Assembly: GCA_964564635.1 (NCBI GenBank) | Contig: CAZMAR010000001.1 | Coordinates: forward strand, 930,001 to 994,000 | Source of the DNA: Tepidaquicella sp964564635 | Lineage (GTDB): Bacteria > Bacteroidota > Ignavibacteria > Tepidaquicellales > Tepidaquicellaceae | Reading direction: 5' to 3' | DNA: 64,000 bases | Shown: piece by piece, positions 35,694 to 44,808 of the stretch | Numbering within the stretch: the stretch's first letter is position 1 | How the letters are laid out: the number at the start of each line of letters is the position of its first letter | Notes under the pieces: generated by a model | Seen by the model: the letters and a program-made list of their open reading frames with translations, nothing else | Told to the model about the DNA's origin: nothing | Database searches by the model: none | Made by a program: the position numbers and the translations under genes

Positions 35694-38303
35694 TTAAGAA
35701 TTATCTATATAGTCTTTTAAAATTTTCAAGATATTTATGGCTTCAAGTGGAGTGATATTGTTTATATCAATTTTTCTTAACTGTTCTCTGATTTTTTCAT
35801 CTAATGAAAATTCAAACAAACTTATTTGTAGATCATCGCTTTTCATTTTTTTGGCTTCCTTTTCTTCAAATGAACGCAGTATTTCCTTAGCACGACTTGT
35901 AACAAATTCAGGCAACCCAGCCATTTTTGCAACCTGAATTCCATAACTGTGGTCAGCAAAACCCGGATTTATTTTTCTCAAAAATATAACCTTGTCTTTA
36001 TACTCTTTTACTTCTACCCTATAATTTTTTATTCTCGGATACATACTTGCCAGCACATTCAATTCGTGATAATGAGTAGCAAATAAAGTTTTTGCACGAA
36101 CTGAAGGATTTTCATGCAGATATTCAGTAATTGCCCAGGCAATCGAAATGCCGTCATAAGTACTTGTCCCTCTTCCTATTTCGTCAAGTAATATTAATGA
36201 CTTTTGAGTTGCATTGTTTAATATATTAGCAGCTTCATTCATTTCAACCAAAAATGTACTTTCTCCTTTTGCTATATTATCCGAAGCTCCAACTCTTGTA
36301 AATATTTTATCAACTAAACCTATTTTTGCAGATTCAGCAGGTACGAAACTACCAATCTGAGCAAGTAGTACTATTAAGCCAGTCTGCCTGAGATAACTTG
36401 ATTTACCACTCATATTCGGTCCTGTCAAAATTACAATTTGATTTTCTTTTGTATCTAAATAAGTATCATTTGCAATATATTTTTCGCCAGCAGGTAACAG
36501 CTGTTCAATAACAGGATGTCTACCATTTACAATATGAATGGTATCTGTTTCATTTATTCCTGGTTTCACATATTTATAATACTCAGCAACCTCAGCAAAA
36601 CCCGCAAGAACATCAATTGATGCAACGATAGAAGCATTTTTTTGTATATCTTCAGTAAAATTTAAAATAAACTGTCTTAAATCATTAAAAATTTTATTTT
36701 CAATTAATGCAATTCTTTCTTCAGCGTTAAAAATTTTATCTTCATAAATTTTTAATTCTTCAGTAATAAATCTTTCTGCATTAACAAGTGTTTGTTTTCT
36801 TATATAATCAGATGGAACTTTATCAAGGTTTGATTTTGTAATTTCAATATAGTATCCAAAAACTTTATTATAATCTACCTTCAAAGAATTAATTCCTGTT
36901 CTTTTTCGCTCTTTACTTTGGAAATTTTCAATCCAGACTTTACCATTTAAATGAATATCTTTTAACTCATCCAATTCTTTATTATATCCTTTGTTAATTA
37001 TACCGTAAGTATCTGTTCCTTCAAGATAATTTTCGTTTAAAACCAATTCAATTTCTTTTATTAACTCTGGTAATTCAACCAATTTTTCCCTTAATGATTT
37101 AACAGCATCTGATTCAAGATTAACTAATGATAATTTCAACTCGGAAATCTTCTTCAATGAAGTTTTTAAAAGTAAAATATCTCGGGAAACAGCTTTTCCG
37201 GTTGCAATTTTCGAAATCAATCTTTCAAGGTCTGCTATTGATTTAAGGGTTTCTCTGATTTTTTTTCTTGAGTTTTTATTGTTATAAAAATCTTCAACTG
37301 CTTCCAATCTTCTATCAATATCCTTTTTAACTTTAAGTGGTCTCAACAACCAGCGTTTTAATAATCTCCCTCCCATCGCTGTTAATGTTTTATCAATTAT
37401 AGATACCAAAGTACCCTCTCTGCTACCTTCATGAATGGAAGAAGTAATTTCAAGATTCCTCTTCGTTGCTGGATCTAATATTATATAGTCTGTAAAATCA
37501 TATTTATAAATTTTATTTATATGAGTTAAATTGTTCTTTTGTGTTTCATTTAAATAATTTACAATGCATCCCGCTGCAATAATACCGCATTCCATATTAT
37601 CAATTCCAAATCCTTTTAGTGAATGAGTATTAAACTTATTCGTGAGCAATTCTCGTGCATAATCTAAATTAAAGACCCAGTCATCAATTTTTGTAAAAAT
37701 ATATTTCGGTGCTACCTGATTTTGAAAATCGGAGTCTGAAACTTTTAAAATTTTATATATTCGTTCTTTATCCTTTTTGGGAATAAGAATTTCACCCGGG
37801 GAAATAATATCAATTTGTTCTTTCAATTGAGAAAGTTTTATTTCTGCAACTGCAAACTCCCCTGTTGTAATATCGCAAAAAGAAAACCCACATAAATCTT
37901 CTTTCAAATACAATGCTAATAGATAATTATTTGATTTATGATGCAAAAGTTTTTCAGAAAAAGTTGCCCCGGGAGTAACAACTTCAATTACATCTCTTTT
38001 TACAATTCCTTTCGCAAATTTCGGATCTTCAAGTTGTTCACAAACAGCAACCCTATAACCTGCTTTTATTAATTTAGGTAGATAATTATCCAATGCATGG
38101 TGAGGAAAACCAGCAAGAGGTACATCTGCTGCTGAACCACTTGCTCTTTTTGTTAAAGTAATACCCAAAACTTTTGAGGTAATAATAGCATCTTCTTCAA
38201 ATGTTTCAAAGAAATCCCCCATTCTAAAAAGCAAAATCATATCGGGATATTTCTCTTTTATCTTTCTATACTGTTGCATCAAAGGTGTTTCCTGACCTGC
38301 CAT
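35694..38303 (-). CDS. mutS: DNA mismatch repair protein MutS
   Basis: An 869-residue MutS that recognises mismatches. The mismatch-reading Phe-x-Glu is in FRMGDFFETF (F31 and E33). The C-terminal ATPase has Walker A GPNMSGKSSYLRQTG, Walker B SLILLDEIGRGTSTYDG and the FATHYHEL switch. The length fits full MutS, including a short C-terminal helical tail. Its ATG shares one base with the stop of an ECF sigma gene (TAATG), so it is translated from the sigma message. No mutL is visible in the window. Confidence 0.97.
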   Translation of the reverse strand: MAGQETPLMQQYRKIKEKYPDMILLFRMGDFFETFEEDAIITSKVLGITLTKRASGSAADVPLAGFPHHALDNYLPKLIKAGYRVAVCEQLEDPKFAKGIVKRDVIEVVTPGATFSEKLLHHKSNNYLLALYLKEDLCGFSFCDITTGEFAVAEIKLSQLKEQIDIISPGEILIPKKDKERIYKILKVSDSDFQNQVAPKYIFTKIDDWVFNLDYARELLTNKFNTHSLKGFGIDNMECGIIAAGCIVNYLNETQKNNLTHINKIYKYDFTDYIILDPATKRNLEITSSIHEGSREGTLVSIIDKTLTAMGGRLLKRWLLRPLKVKKDIDRRLEAVEDFYNNKNSRKKIRETLKSIADLERLISKIATGKAVSRDILLLKTSLKKISELKLSLVNLESDAVKSLREKLVELPELIKEIELVLNENYLEGTDTYGIINKGYNKELDELKDIHLNGKVWIENFQSKERKRTGINSLKVDYNKVFGYYIEITKSNLDKVPSDYIRKQTLVNAERFITEELKIYEDKIFNAEERIALIENKIFNDLRQFILNFTEDIQKNASIVASIDVLAGFAEVAEYYKYVKPGINETDTIHIVNGRHPVIEQLLPAGEKYIANDTYLDTKENQIVILTGPNMSGKSSYLRQTGLIVLLAQIGSFVPAESAKIGLVDKIFTRVGASDNIAKGESTFLVEMNEAANILNNATQKSLILLDEIGRGTSTYDGISIAWAITEYLHENPSVRAKTLFATHYHELNVLASMYPRIKNYRVEVKEYKDKVIFLRKINPGFADHSYGIQVAKMAGLPEFVTSRAKEILRSFEEKEAKKMKSDDLQISLFEFSLDEKIREQLRKIDINNITPLEAINILKILKDYIDNS

Positions 38304-38914
38304 TAGTAATTTTTTATCTTATTTTTAAGGTACTTATTTAACAATTCTCTTGCTCTGAATAAATGTGCTTTCACAGTACCAATAGGAATTTTCAGCTCTC
38401 TGGAAATTTCGTAATAATTCATTTCATATTTATGTCTAAGCAGAATAACATCTTTATATTTTTTAGGTAAATTTTCTATTGCTTTTTCTATTATTGTTTC
38501 TTTTTGAATTTCGATTATTTTCCTATCTGGAATATAGTCTTCATCCGCAATTTCATATTTTATCTCATCATCACCTAAATCAATTTCTTTATCAAGAGAA
38601 TATATAGACAATTTTTTCTTTCTAATATAATCTATACAATTATTTGTTGCAATTTTATAAAGCCAGGTAGAAAATGCGAATTCCTTATTGAATTTATGTA
38701 ATGAATTAAATGCTTTTATAAAAGCTTCCTGCGTCAAATCCTCAACCTCATCTTTTTCGAAAATCATTTTTTTAATTAAATTATTAATTAAACTGTAATA
38801 TTTTTTCATTAATTTCTCATAACATTCCTGTTTACCTTTTAAAGCACCATTAATTAAATCTATATCTTCTTTTCGGGAATCAATTTTATTCTTATTTTTT
38901 TTTCCTTTTGACAT
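38303..38914 (-). CDS. ECF-type RNA polymerase sigma factor
   Basis: A 203-residue sigma factor. It opens with a Lys-rich stretch (MSKGKKNKNKIDSRKED). Region 2 is EKDEVEDLTQEAFIKAFNS and FSTWLYKIATNNCIDYIRK; region 4 is YEISRELKIPIGTVKAHLF followed by RARELLNKYL. It belongs to the RpoE/SigW-like group. No anti-sigma gene follows; mutS does, overlapping by one base. The gene is divergent from rimO across 176 bp. A link between its regulon and mismatch repair is possible but unproven. Confidence 0.92.
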   Translation of the reverse strand: MSKGKKNKNKIDSRKEDIDLINGALKGKQECYEKLMKKYYSLINNLIKKMIFEKDEVEDLTQEAFIKAFNSLHKFNKEFAFSTWLYKIATNNCIDYIRKKKLSIYSLDKEIDLGDDEIKYEIADEDYIPDRKIIEIQKETIIEKAIENLPKKYKDVILLRHKYEMNYYEISRELKIPIGTVKAHLFRARELLNKYLKNKIKNY

Positions 38915-39090
38915 TGTTTAACTAACTGACTCTAATAATTAAAATATTAATAATACAGAACCTTATATCATACTTAAATTTATTAAATAAAAGATTAAGT
39001 AAATTAAGAAATTAATTGACAATTCTAAAGGATAAATTATTTTTTCAACTAATCTTTTATTTTTTCGTAATATTAATTAAATTGTAATAT

Positions 39091-40392
39091 ATGAAAGAGA
39101 AAAAAAACAGGATTAAGATAATAACCTTAGGGTGTCCTAAAAATTTGGTTGACTCTGAACAACTTAAAACTTTGATTGAAAATGAAAAATTCGAAATCGT
39201 TAACCAAAACAGTAATCCAGATGTGATAATTATAAATACCTGCGGATTTATAGAAGATGCAAAAAAAGAATCGATAGATGAAATTTTAAATACTATAGAA
39301 AGCAAAAAAGAAGGAAAAGTTAAAAAAATTTTTGTTGCAGGATGTTTATCAGAAAGATATATGGAGGAATTAAAGAAAGAAATCCCAGAAGTAGATGAAT
39401 ACTTTGGTACAATTAGTAAAGAGAAAAACTTAAAAGATATTTTAAAGTCTTTAAAGGTAGAATACAATAAAAATTTATTAGGAGAGAGAAATCCATTCCC
39501 TTATAGCCATTATGCATACATAAAAATATCTGATGGATGTAATAATCTTTGTTCTTTTTGCTCTATACCCATCATTAAAGGAAATTATCAATCAAAACCA
39601 CTAAAGAAAATCATATACGAAGCCGAATCTCTTGTTGATAAAGGAGTTAAGGAAATAATTTTAATCGGACAGGATACAACTTACTGGGGAGTTGATATTT
39701 ATGGTAAAAGAAATTTGGCTTTACTTTTGAACTCGTTATCAAAAGTTAATGGTTTAGAATGGATAAGATTGATGTATACCTACCCGGCAAAATTCCCAAC
39801 TGAAATTATAGAAATAATAAAAGATAATACAAATATATGTAAATATATTGATATTCCAATACAACACATTTCTGATAAAATATTAAAATCTATGAGAAGA
39901 GGTATTACCAGAAAAAGTACAATTAAATTACTTGAAAAATTAAGAAGTAGAATACCTGATATATGCATAAGAACAACACTAATTGTAGGATATCCTCTTG
40001 AAACAGAAAAAGAGTTTAAGGAACTATATGAATTCATTAAAGATTTTAAATTTGAGAGGTTAGGTGTATTTACCTATTCCCATGAAGAAAATACCGAAGC
40101 ATATAAACTAAAAGACATAGTACCGAAAGAAGAAAAACTATTGAGACAAAAAATGTTATATGATTTGCAAAAAAATATATCTTTTAATAACAATAAAAAT
40201 CTTATTGGTAAAAATTTTAAGGTTTTGATTGATAGAAAAGAAGGAGATATTTTCGTTGGAAGAACATATATGGATGCACCGGAAATTGATCAGGAAGTAT
40301 ATATAAATAGCTCCAAGAAAATAAGTTGTGGTAATTTTTATAATGTATTAATTAAGGACATACAGGAATATGATTTATTTGGAGAAATATAA
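39091..40392 (+). CDS. rimO: Ribosomal protein S12 methylthiotransferase RimO
   Basis: A 433-residue radical SAM enzyme that methylthiolates a conserved Asp of ribosomal protein S12. The N-terminal UPF0004 domain has C15 (TLGCPKNLVDSE), C51 (INTCGFIEDAKKESIDEI) and C85 (VAGCLSERY) for the auxiliary cluster. The radical SAM motif is C150, C154 and C157 (CNNLCSFC). A TRAM domain closes the protein. The CPKNLVDSE and CGFIEDAKKES motifs separate RimO from MiaB. The preceding 176 bp hold TTGACA at 39016-39021 but no clear -10. Confidence 0.95.
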   Translation: MKEKKNRIKIITLGCPKNLVDSEQLKTLIENEKFEIVNQNSNPDVIIINTCGFIEDAKKESIDEILNTIESKKEGKVKKIFVAGCLSERYMEELKKEIPEVDEYFGTISKEKNLKDILKSLKVEYNKNLLGERNPFPYSHYAYIKISDGCNNLCSFCSIPIIKGNYQSKPLKKIIYEAESLVDKGVKEIILIGQDTTYWGVDIYGKRNLALLLNSLSKVNGLEWIRLMYTYPAKFPTEIIEIIKDNTNICKYIDIPIQHISDKILKSMRRGITRKSTIKLLEKLRSRIPDICIRTTLIVGYPLETEKEFKELYEFIKDFKFERLGVFTYSHEENTEAYKLKDIVPKEEKLLRQKMLYDLQKNISFNNNKNLIGKNFKVLIDRKEGDIFVGRTYMDAPEIDQEVYINSSKKISCGNFYNVLIKDIQEYDLFGEI

Positions 40393-40406
40393 TTTAATTA
40401 TTGATT

Positions 40407-40431
40407 TTTAATAAAAAATGATTTTATTAAA
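40407..40431 (+). terminator. AT-only hairpin between rimO and the GWxTD gene
   Basis: The 10-bp perfect inverted repeat tttaataaaa/ttttattaaa with a 5-nt loop lies 15 bp after the rimO stop. It has no G-C pairs and no following U tract, so it would be weak. It may be a chance palindrome in AT-rich DNA. Confidence 0.25.
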
Positions 40432-40450
40432 TTAATAAAAAGCTTAAATA

Positions 40451-41734
40451 ATGAAACAGCGAAAAAAAATATTTCTACCTATTTTAATATTTTTTATAAG
40501 TGTAAATTTTTTGTTCTCTCAAGATAATCCTTCTGACTTATTACAGGAACAATATTACTACATAGACCCACTGGTATTTTATGTTAAAGATAGTGCAAAA
40601 GCAAGAATTGACATATATGTAGAAATACCTTTAACAACTTTACAATTTAAAAAAAATCAGAACACTCAAAAATTTGATGCTAATTTTGATTTCGTGGTTA
40701 CAATAATAAATTCAAATAATGAAATTGTAGTTAATAATAATGTTCCTGAAACTATTTCAAAAACTTCAGAAGAGCAAAAATCATTAGAGGATGAATCAGA
40801 ATACAGGATTAAATCTTTTTATTTAACACCCGATACATATAAAATTGCAACATCTTTAAGAGACAGAAATAATTACAAAGAATATAAAATTGAAAAAGTT
40901 GTTTTTGTCCCTGATTTTAACTCTAAAGAGCTATCCATTAGTTCAATTATGCTGCTTTCTGATTTTATTACAGATTCACTTGGCAGGCGAATAATTTATC
41001 CTTTAGTCACTAATAATATTGGTGACCTGAAAGACATTTATGTTTTCTTTGAGATTTATAACAATTCAAGCAATACTTTCCCTATATCAATTAATTATAA
41101 AATTGTAAATGAAAAAGACCTTTCTGTCAAAACAGGTAATTTTAGTTATGTTATTACTCCCGGTACAAATCAGAAGATAGATAAACTTAATCCATACGAC
41201 TATACAATAGGAAATTATAAACTTCAACTATTCAGTAATGTTTATCCATCGCTTGCAAGTGAGAAAGAATTTTCTTATAGGTGGACGGAACTCCCAATGA
41301 CAATAGAAAATCTTGACAAAGCAATTAGTGAAATGATATACATTGCAACAAGTGATGAAATAACTTATATCAAAGAGGCCCCAACACAAGCAGAAAAAGA
41401 GAGAAGATTCCTTGAATTCTGGAAATCAGTAGACCCATCACCTAAAACAGCGAAAAATGAAATTATGATTGAGTATTATAATCGTGTTAAAATTGCAAAT
41501 GAAAAATTCTCTAATTATTCGGTAGATGGTTACCGAACTGATATGGGAATGGTTTATATTATTTATGGTAATCCTTCTAATATAGAAAGGCATCCCTTCG
41601 ATGATTATTCAAGACCTTATGAAGTCTGGGAATATTATGAGATAAATAAACAGTTTATCTTTGTTGATTATACAGGGTTTGGAGATTATAGATTAATTAC
41701 CCCAATCTGGGATAAGAGATTTAAAATGCGTTAA
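40451..41734 (+). CDS. GWxTD domain-containing secreted protein
   Basis: A 427-residue protein with a signal peptide (KIFLPILIFFISVNFLFSQ). Residues about 30-290 are beta-rich. The C-terminal GWxTD domain starts near residue 320 (RRFLEFWKSVDPSP), with YYNRVKIANEKFS, then GYRTDMGMVYIIYGNPSNI, PYEVWEYYEINKQFIFVD and GFGDYRLI. Tyr stands where the name motif has Trp. The domain is widespread in Bacteroidota and Acidobacteria, and its function is unknown. The protein is exported to the periplasm or surface and lacks a T9SS sorting domain. Its 3' end overlaps the DUF58 gene, on the other strand, by 4 bp. Confidence 0.8.
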   Translation: MKQRKKIFLPILIFFISVNFLFSQDNPSDLLQEQYYYIDPLVFYVKDSAKARIDIYVEIPLTTLQFKKNQNTQKFDANFDFVVTIINSNNEIVVNNNVPETISKTSEEQKSLEDESEYRIKSFYLTPDTYKIATSLRDRNNYKEYKIEKVVFVPDFNSKELSISSIMLLSDFITDSLGRRIIYPLVTNNIGDLKDIYVFFEIYNNSSNTFPISINYKIVNEKDLSVKTGNFSYVITPGTNQKIDKLNPYDYTIGNYKLQLFSNVYPSLASEKEFSYRWTELPMTIENLDKAISEMIYIATSDEITYIKEAPTQAEKERRFLEFWKSVDPSPKTAKNEIMIEYYNRVKIANEKFSNYSVDGYRTDMGMVYIIYGNPSNIERHPFDDYSRPYEVWEYYEINKQFIFVDYTGFGDYRLITPIWDKRFKMR

Positions 41735-42693
41735 TGTAATCGCATTCTTTTATTTAAATATTTCAATAAACTTACATCAAAAGGGGTTGAAGTTGTCAAT
41801 AACTCATAATCAATATTATTTTTAATGCACTCACTCCTGTATTTATTTAAAAAACTTTCTAATAATTTATTATAGGACTCTTTAATTTGTGAAGATTGAA
41901 TATAAATTTCTTCTCCTGTTTCCATATCTTTGAAATATGCTACATCATCAAAAAGGAAGTTTTTCTCCGCAACATCAAGTATTTGAAACACTATCACTTC
42001 ATTTTTCTCATATCTAAAATGTTTAAAAGAATTAATAACATCTGACTGATTGTCAAAAAAATCACTTATGATAATTATCAAACCTCGTCTTTTAATTTTC
42101 TCTGCTATTGCATTTAAACTTGTTGCGGTACTTGTTTTAGAAGTGGGTTTAATATTTTGTAGTTCTTTTAGAATTAATCTTAAATTCGTTTTAGTTGAAT
42201 GCGGAGGTATATATGTTTTAATTTTTTCATCGTAAGTCACCAATGATACTGCATCCCTCTGTAATATCATTAAATAAGCAAGGGATGCAGCTAAATATGA
42301 TGCATATTCAAGTTTTGAAATACCATTTGATACTTCCTGAATTTTATCCTTTTTGTGAAACTTTTTTTTCTTCTCCCCAAAGAATTCTTTGGATGTGAAA
42401 CTCATTGATCGGCTTACATCAAGAAAGATATATGCTTTTAAGTTTGTCTCTTCTTCATATTGTTTTATGTAGTATCTATCTGTACGGGCTAATAATTTCC
42501 AGTCGAGATATCTTAAATCATCTCCAGGAGTATATTGCCTATGTTCTGCAAATTCTACGCTAAATCCATGATAAGGGGATTTGTGTAATCCTGCAATAAA
42601 CCCCTGTACAACAAATTTCGCTTTTAATTCTATATTTGCTAATCTTGCAACTACTGAAGGAATTAAAAATTTTTTGAAATCAGATGAATCCAT
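41731..42693 (-). CDS. DUF58 domain protein with vWA-like fold
   Basis: A 320-residue soluble protein with the DUF58 core GFSVEFAEHRQYTPGDDLR, YLDWKLLARTDRYYIKQYEE and AYIFLDVSRSMSF (MIDAS-like DxSxS). It carries a second acidic motif, IIIISDFFDNQSD. DUF58 proteins usually work with a MoxR AAA+ ATPase and membrane vWA proteins (BatA/BatB), which are not visible here. They would lie outside the minus-strand unit, which includes only the TPR lipoprotein gene 4 bp upstream. The role is presumed chaperone-like in envelope or metal-centre assembly. Confidence 0.88.
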   Translation of the reverse strand: MDSSDFKKFLIPSVVARLANIELKAKFVVQGFIAGLHKSPYHGFSVEFAEHRQYTPGDDLRYLDWKLLARTDRYYIKQYEEETNLKAYIFLDVSRSMSFTSKEFFGEKKKKFHKKDKIQEVSNGISKLEYASYLAASLAYLMILQRDAVSLVTYDEKIKTYIPPHSTKTNLRLILKELQNIKPTSKTSTATSLNAIAEKIKRRGLIIIISDFFDNQSDVINSFKHFRYEKNEVIVFQILDVAEKNFLFDDVAYFKDMETGEEIYIQSSQIKESYNKLLESFLNKYRSECIKNNIDYELLTTSTPFDVSLLKYLNKRMRLH

Positions 42694-42697
42694 TATT

Positions 42698-43348
42698 CTA
42701 TTGATTTACAGGTGGCGGGCTTTTCTTTTTATCTTTCGTGTTTTCTTTTACCTTATCCTTTTGCTTGTTAGTTGTATCTTTTGTTTTGTCTTTTTCTTTG
42801 TTTCCTTCGTTACCGGCAGATTTCTGCGTCTCTTTTTCCTTTATTAATTCATCAAAATTAAATTTCCCTTCAAGACTTTTTAACATTAAACTCGCTGATT
42901 CAGATAATCTGTCCCCCTCTGTGTCTGTTGGATATTTTTCAATAAACTTTTTATATGCAGCAATAGCATTCAGTGTATCTCTTAAATTTGAATCATAAGT
43001 AAAAGCAATCATAAATAATGCATTTCGTTCATCTTTTGTATTTGGATAACGGTTCGCTATATTTTCATATACTTTTATTACTTCTTTATATTCATTTATA
43101 TCAGAATAAATTCTTGCAATTTCATAATACGCATCCATTACTTTAGTTGAATCTGGATATTTCTTTATAAAGTCATTATAAAGCTCAATTGCTTCCAATT
43201 TCAATTCCTTACTATTAACAGCCTGCGCGCTATCAAGCATTTTTTTTGCACTCATTAGTAAATCTTCTGATTCCTGCCCACTTTTTTCTCCGCAACTGAA
43301 ATAAAGAATAGCTATTAACAATAAAATAATAACTTTAAAGTATCTCAT
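42698..43348 (-). CDS. TPR lipoprotein, BamD/YbgF-like
   Basis: A 216-residue protein with a lipoprotein signal peptide (KVIILLLIAILYFSCGEK, lipidated C19). Residues about 40-160 hold tetratricopeptide repeats (AIELYNDFIKKYPDSTKVMD, VIKVYENIANRYPNTKDER, AIAAYKKFIEKYPTDTEGD). The C-terminal about 45 residues are low-complexity Lys/Asp/Thr and end in SPPPVNQ. The KYPDS repeat style is that of BamD and YbgF/CpoB envelope proteins. The charged tail is not part of that family. It is co-transcribed with the DUF58 gene, 4 bp apart. Confidence 0.75.
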   Translation of the reverse strand: MRYFKVIILLLIAILYFSCGEKSGQESEDLLMSAKKMLDSAQAVNSKELKLEAIELYNDFIKKYPDSTKVMDAYYEIARIYSDINEYKEVIKVYENIANRYPNTKDERNALFMIAFTYDSNLRDTLNAIAAYKKFIEKYPTDTEGDRLSESASLMLKSLEGKFNFDELIKEKETQKSAGNEGNKEKDKTKDTTNKQKDKVKENTKDKKKSPPPVNQ

Positions 43349-43409
43349 AATTTTATCTTAATTTAAATTTTTAATTATGTTAATTTATAGAAAAAACACA
43401 TAAAAATTA

Positions 43410-44807
43410 ATGATAAAATTAAATTTGAATGAGAATTTTATTTCCCGTATCTGGGAAAATAAATCCTATTATTCAAACCTTGAAACAATAGATGGAAAAA
43501 AAGTTGAAGTAATTTCTCCCGGAATTAAGAACCGGGATGAAGGGCCCGATTATTCAAATGCAACAATAAAAATAAACGATTTTTTACAAACTGGTGATGT
43601 TGAAATTCACAAAAATTTAAAGGACTGGTCATTTCATAATCATAAAAATAAAGGCAAGTATGATAAAGTTATTTTACAGGTTGTGATGTGGGATACAGAA
43701 GTAACCGAAAAATATTTACCTGAATACAGTAATTCAAAAAAAATTCCAACCGTAATACTTTCAAAATTTTTAACAAAGTCTATTCATACTATATGGAGGG
43801 AAATAATAGAAAATCCTTCAAAGGAATTCAGAATCCCATGCTATTCCAAAAATGGAAATATTGAAGTTGATAAAAAGCTTAATCTCCTGGAAAATATGGG
43901 ATTAAAGAGATTTCATTACCGCTCAAAGAGGATTAAAGATAGATTCGAAATATTAAAAAATTCAGGTTTAAATGAAAATATAATATGGAAAAAGTTACTA
44001 ATGGAATTTATCTTTGAAGCATTGGGCTTTTCAAAGAATAAAAGTCAATTTCTGAAATTAGGAAAACTCATTTTATTTGAAAATTTATTTAACAATAATT
44101 TCACACAGATACATATCGATGCTTTATTATTTGGAATTGCTGGTTTCCTCGATAATGCCAGTTCCAACAATCAATATGCTTTTCAATTAAAATCTCACTG
44201 GCAAAGTAAAATGAATAAATTTTCATGTGGAAAAATGGATTCTTCGGAATGGAATTTCTTTCGTTTGAGACCTCAAAATTTCCCAACCGTAAGGATTGCA
44301 TACGCATCAGGGCTTTCATATTCTATTCTGTACAATAGTTTCTTCGAAAAACTAATTATTTCTTTAAGTGAGAATAAGAAAATAATAAAAAATCTTTTTT
44401 CCCTATTTAAAAAAATTGAAATCTCCATTTACTGGCAAAAAAATTATAGTTTCGATAAGCCATCAAAATTAACTTTAAAACCAATTGGTGCACAGAGAGT
44501 CCACGATATAATTATAAATGTTGTTCTGCCTTTAATATTTGAATATGCATTACAAAACAACAATGAAAAACTGTGTAATTTAATTCTAAAAATATACAGT
44601 TCTATGAAAGATGAATCAAAAAATGAAATTACAAGGACGATGGAAAATCAATTTCATATAAAAATTAAAAAAGCTATAGAAAGCCAGGGGGCTATTCATC
44701 TTCATAATTTTTACTGCGTAAAAGGAAAATGTGATTTCTGTAATATAGGAAAAAATGTTTTTGTAAAAGATAAACCTGTAGATTATTTAAGAATAATACT
44801 GTATTGA
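43410..44807 (+). CDS. DUF2851 family protein
   Basis: A 465-residue soluble protein matching the DUF2851 family, common in Bacteroidota and Chlorobiota. Near the N-terminus are ISRIWENKSYYSNLETIDGK, EVISPGIKNRDEGPDYSNA and TGDVEIHKNLKDWSFHNH. RVHDIIINVVLPLIFEYAL and a Cys-rich end, HNFYCVKGKCDFCNIGKNVF, close it. The DGPDF-like acidic motif with VEIHxxxxDW and HxH suggests a nuclease or metal-binding site, but the function is unknown. It converges on malQ with 1 bp between the stops. Confidence 0.8.
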   Translation: MIKLNLNENFISRIWENKSYYSNLETIDGKKVEVISPGIKNRDEGPDYSNATIKINDFLQTGDVEIHKNLKDWSFHNHKNKGKYDKVILQVVMWDTEVTEKYLPEYSNSKKIPTVILSKFLTKSIHTIWREIIENPSKEFRIPCYSKNGNIEVDKKLNLLENMGLKRFHYRSKRIKDRFEILKNSGLNENIIWKKLLMEFIFEALGFSKNKSQFLKLGKLILFENLFNNNFTQIHIDALLFGIAGFLDNASSNNQYAFQLKSHWQSKMNKFSCGKMDSSEWNFFRLRPQNFPTVRIAYASGLSYSILYNSFFEKLIISLSENKKIIKNLFSLFKKIEISIYWQKNYSFDKPSKLTLKPIGAQRVHDIIINVVLPLIFEYALQNNNEKLCNLILKIYSSMKDESKNEITRTMENQFHIKIKKAIESQGAIHLHNFYCVKGKCDFCNIGKNVFVKDKPVDYLRIILY

Positions 44808-44808
44808 T

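Noticed and set aside
39016..39021. TTGACA as a -35 box for rimO
   Set aside because: No -10 box at the right spacing, and Bacteroidota-type promoters do not use this consensus; left as a passing note only.
39057..39467. 136-codon minus-strand frame inside rimO
   Set aside because: It lies opposite a clear radical SAM gene and has no recognisable motif; shadow of the real gene in AT-rich DNA.
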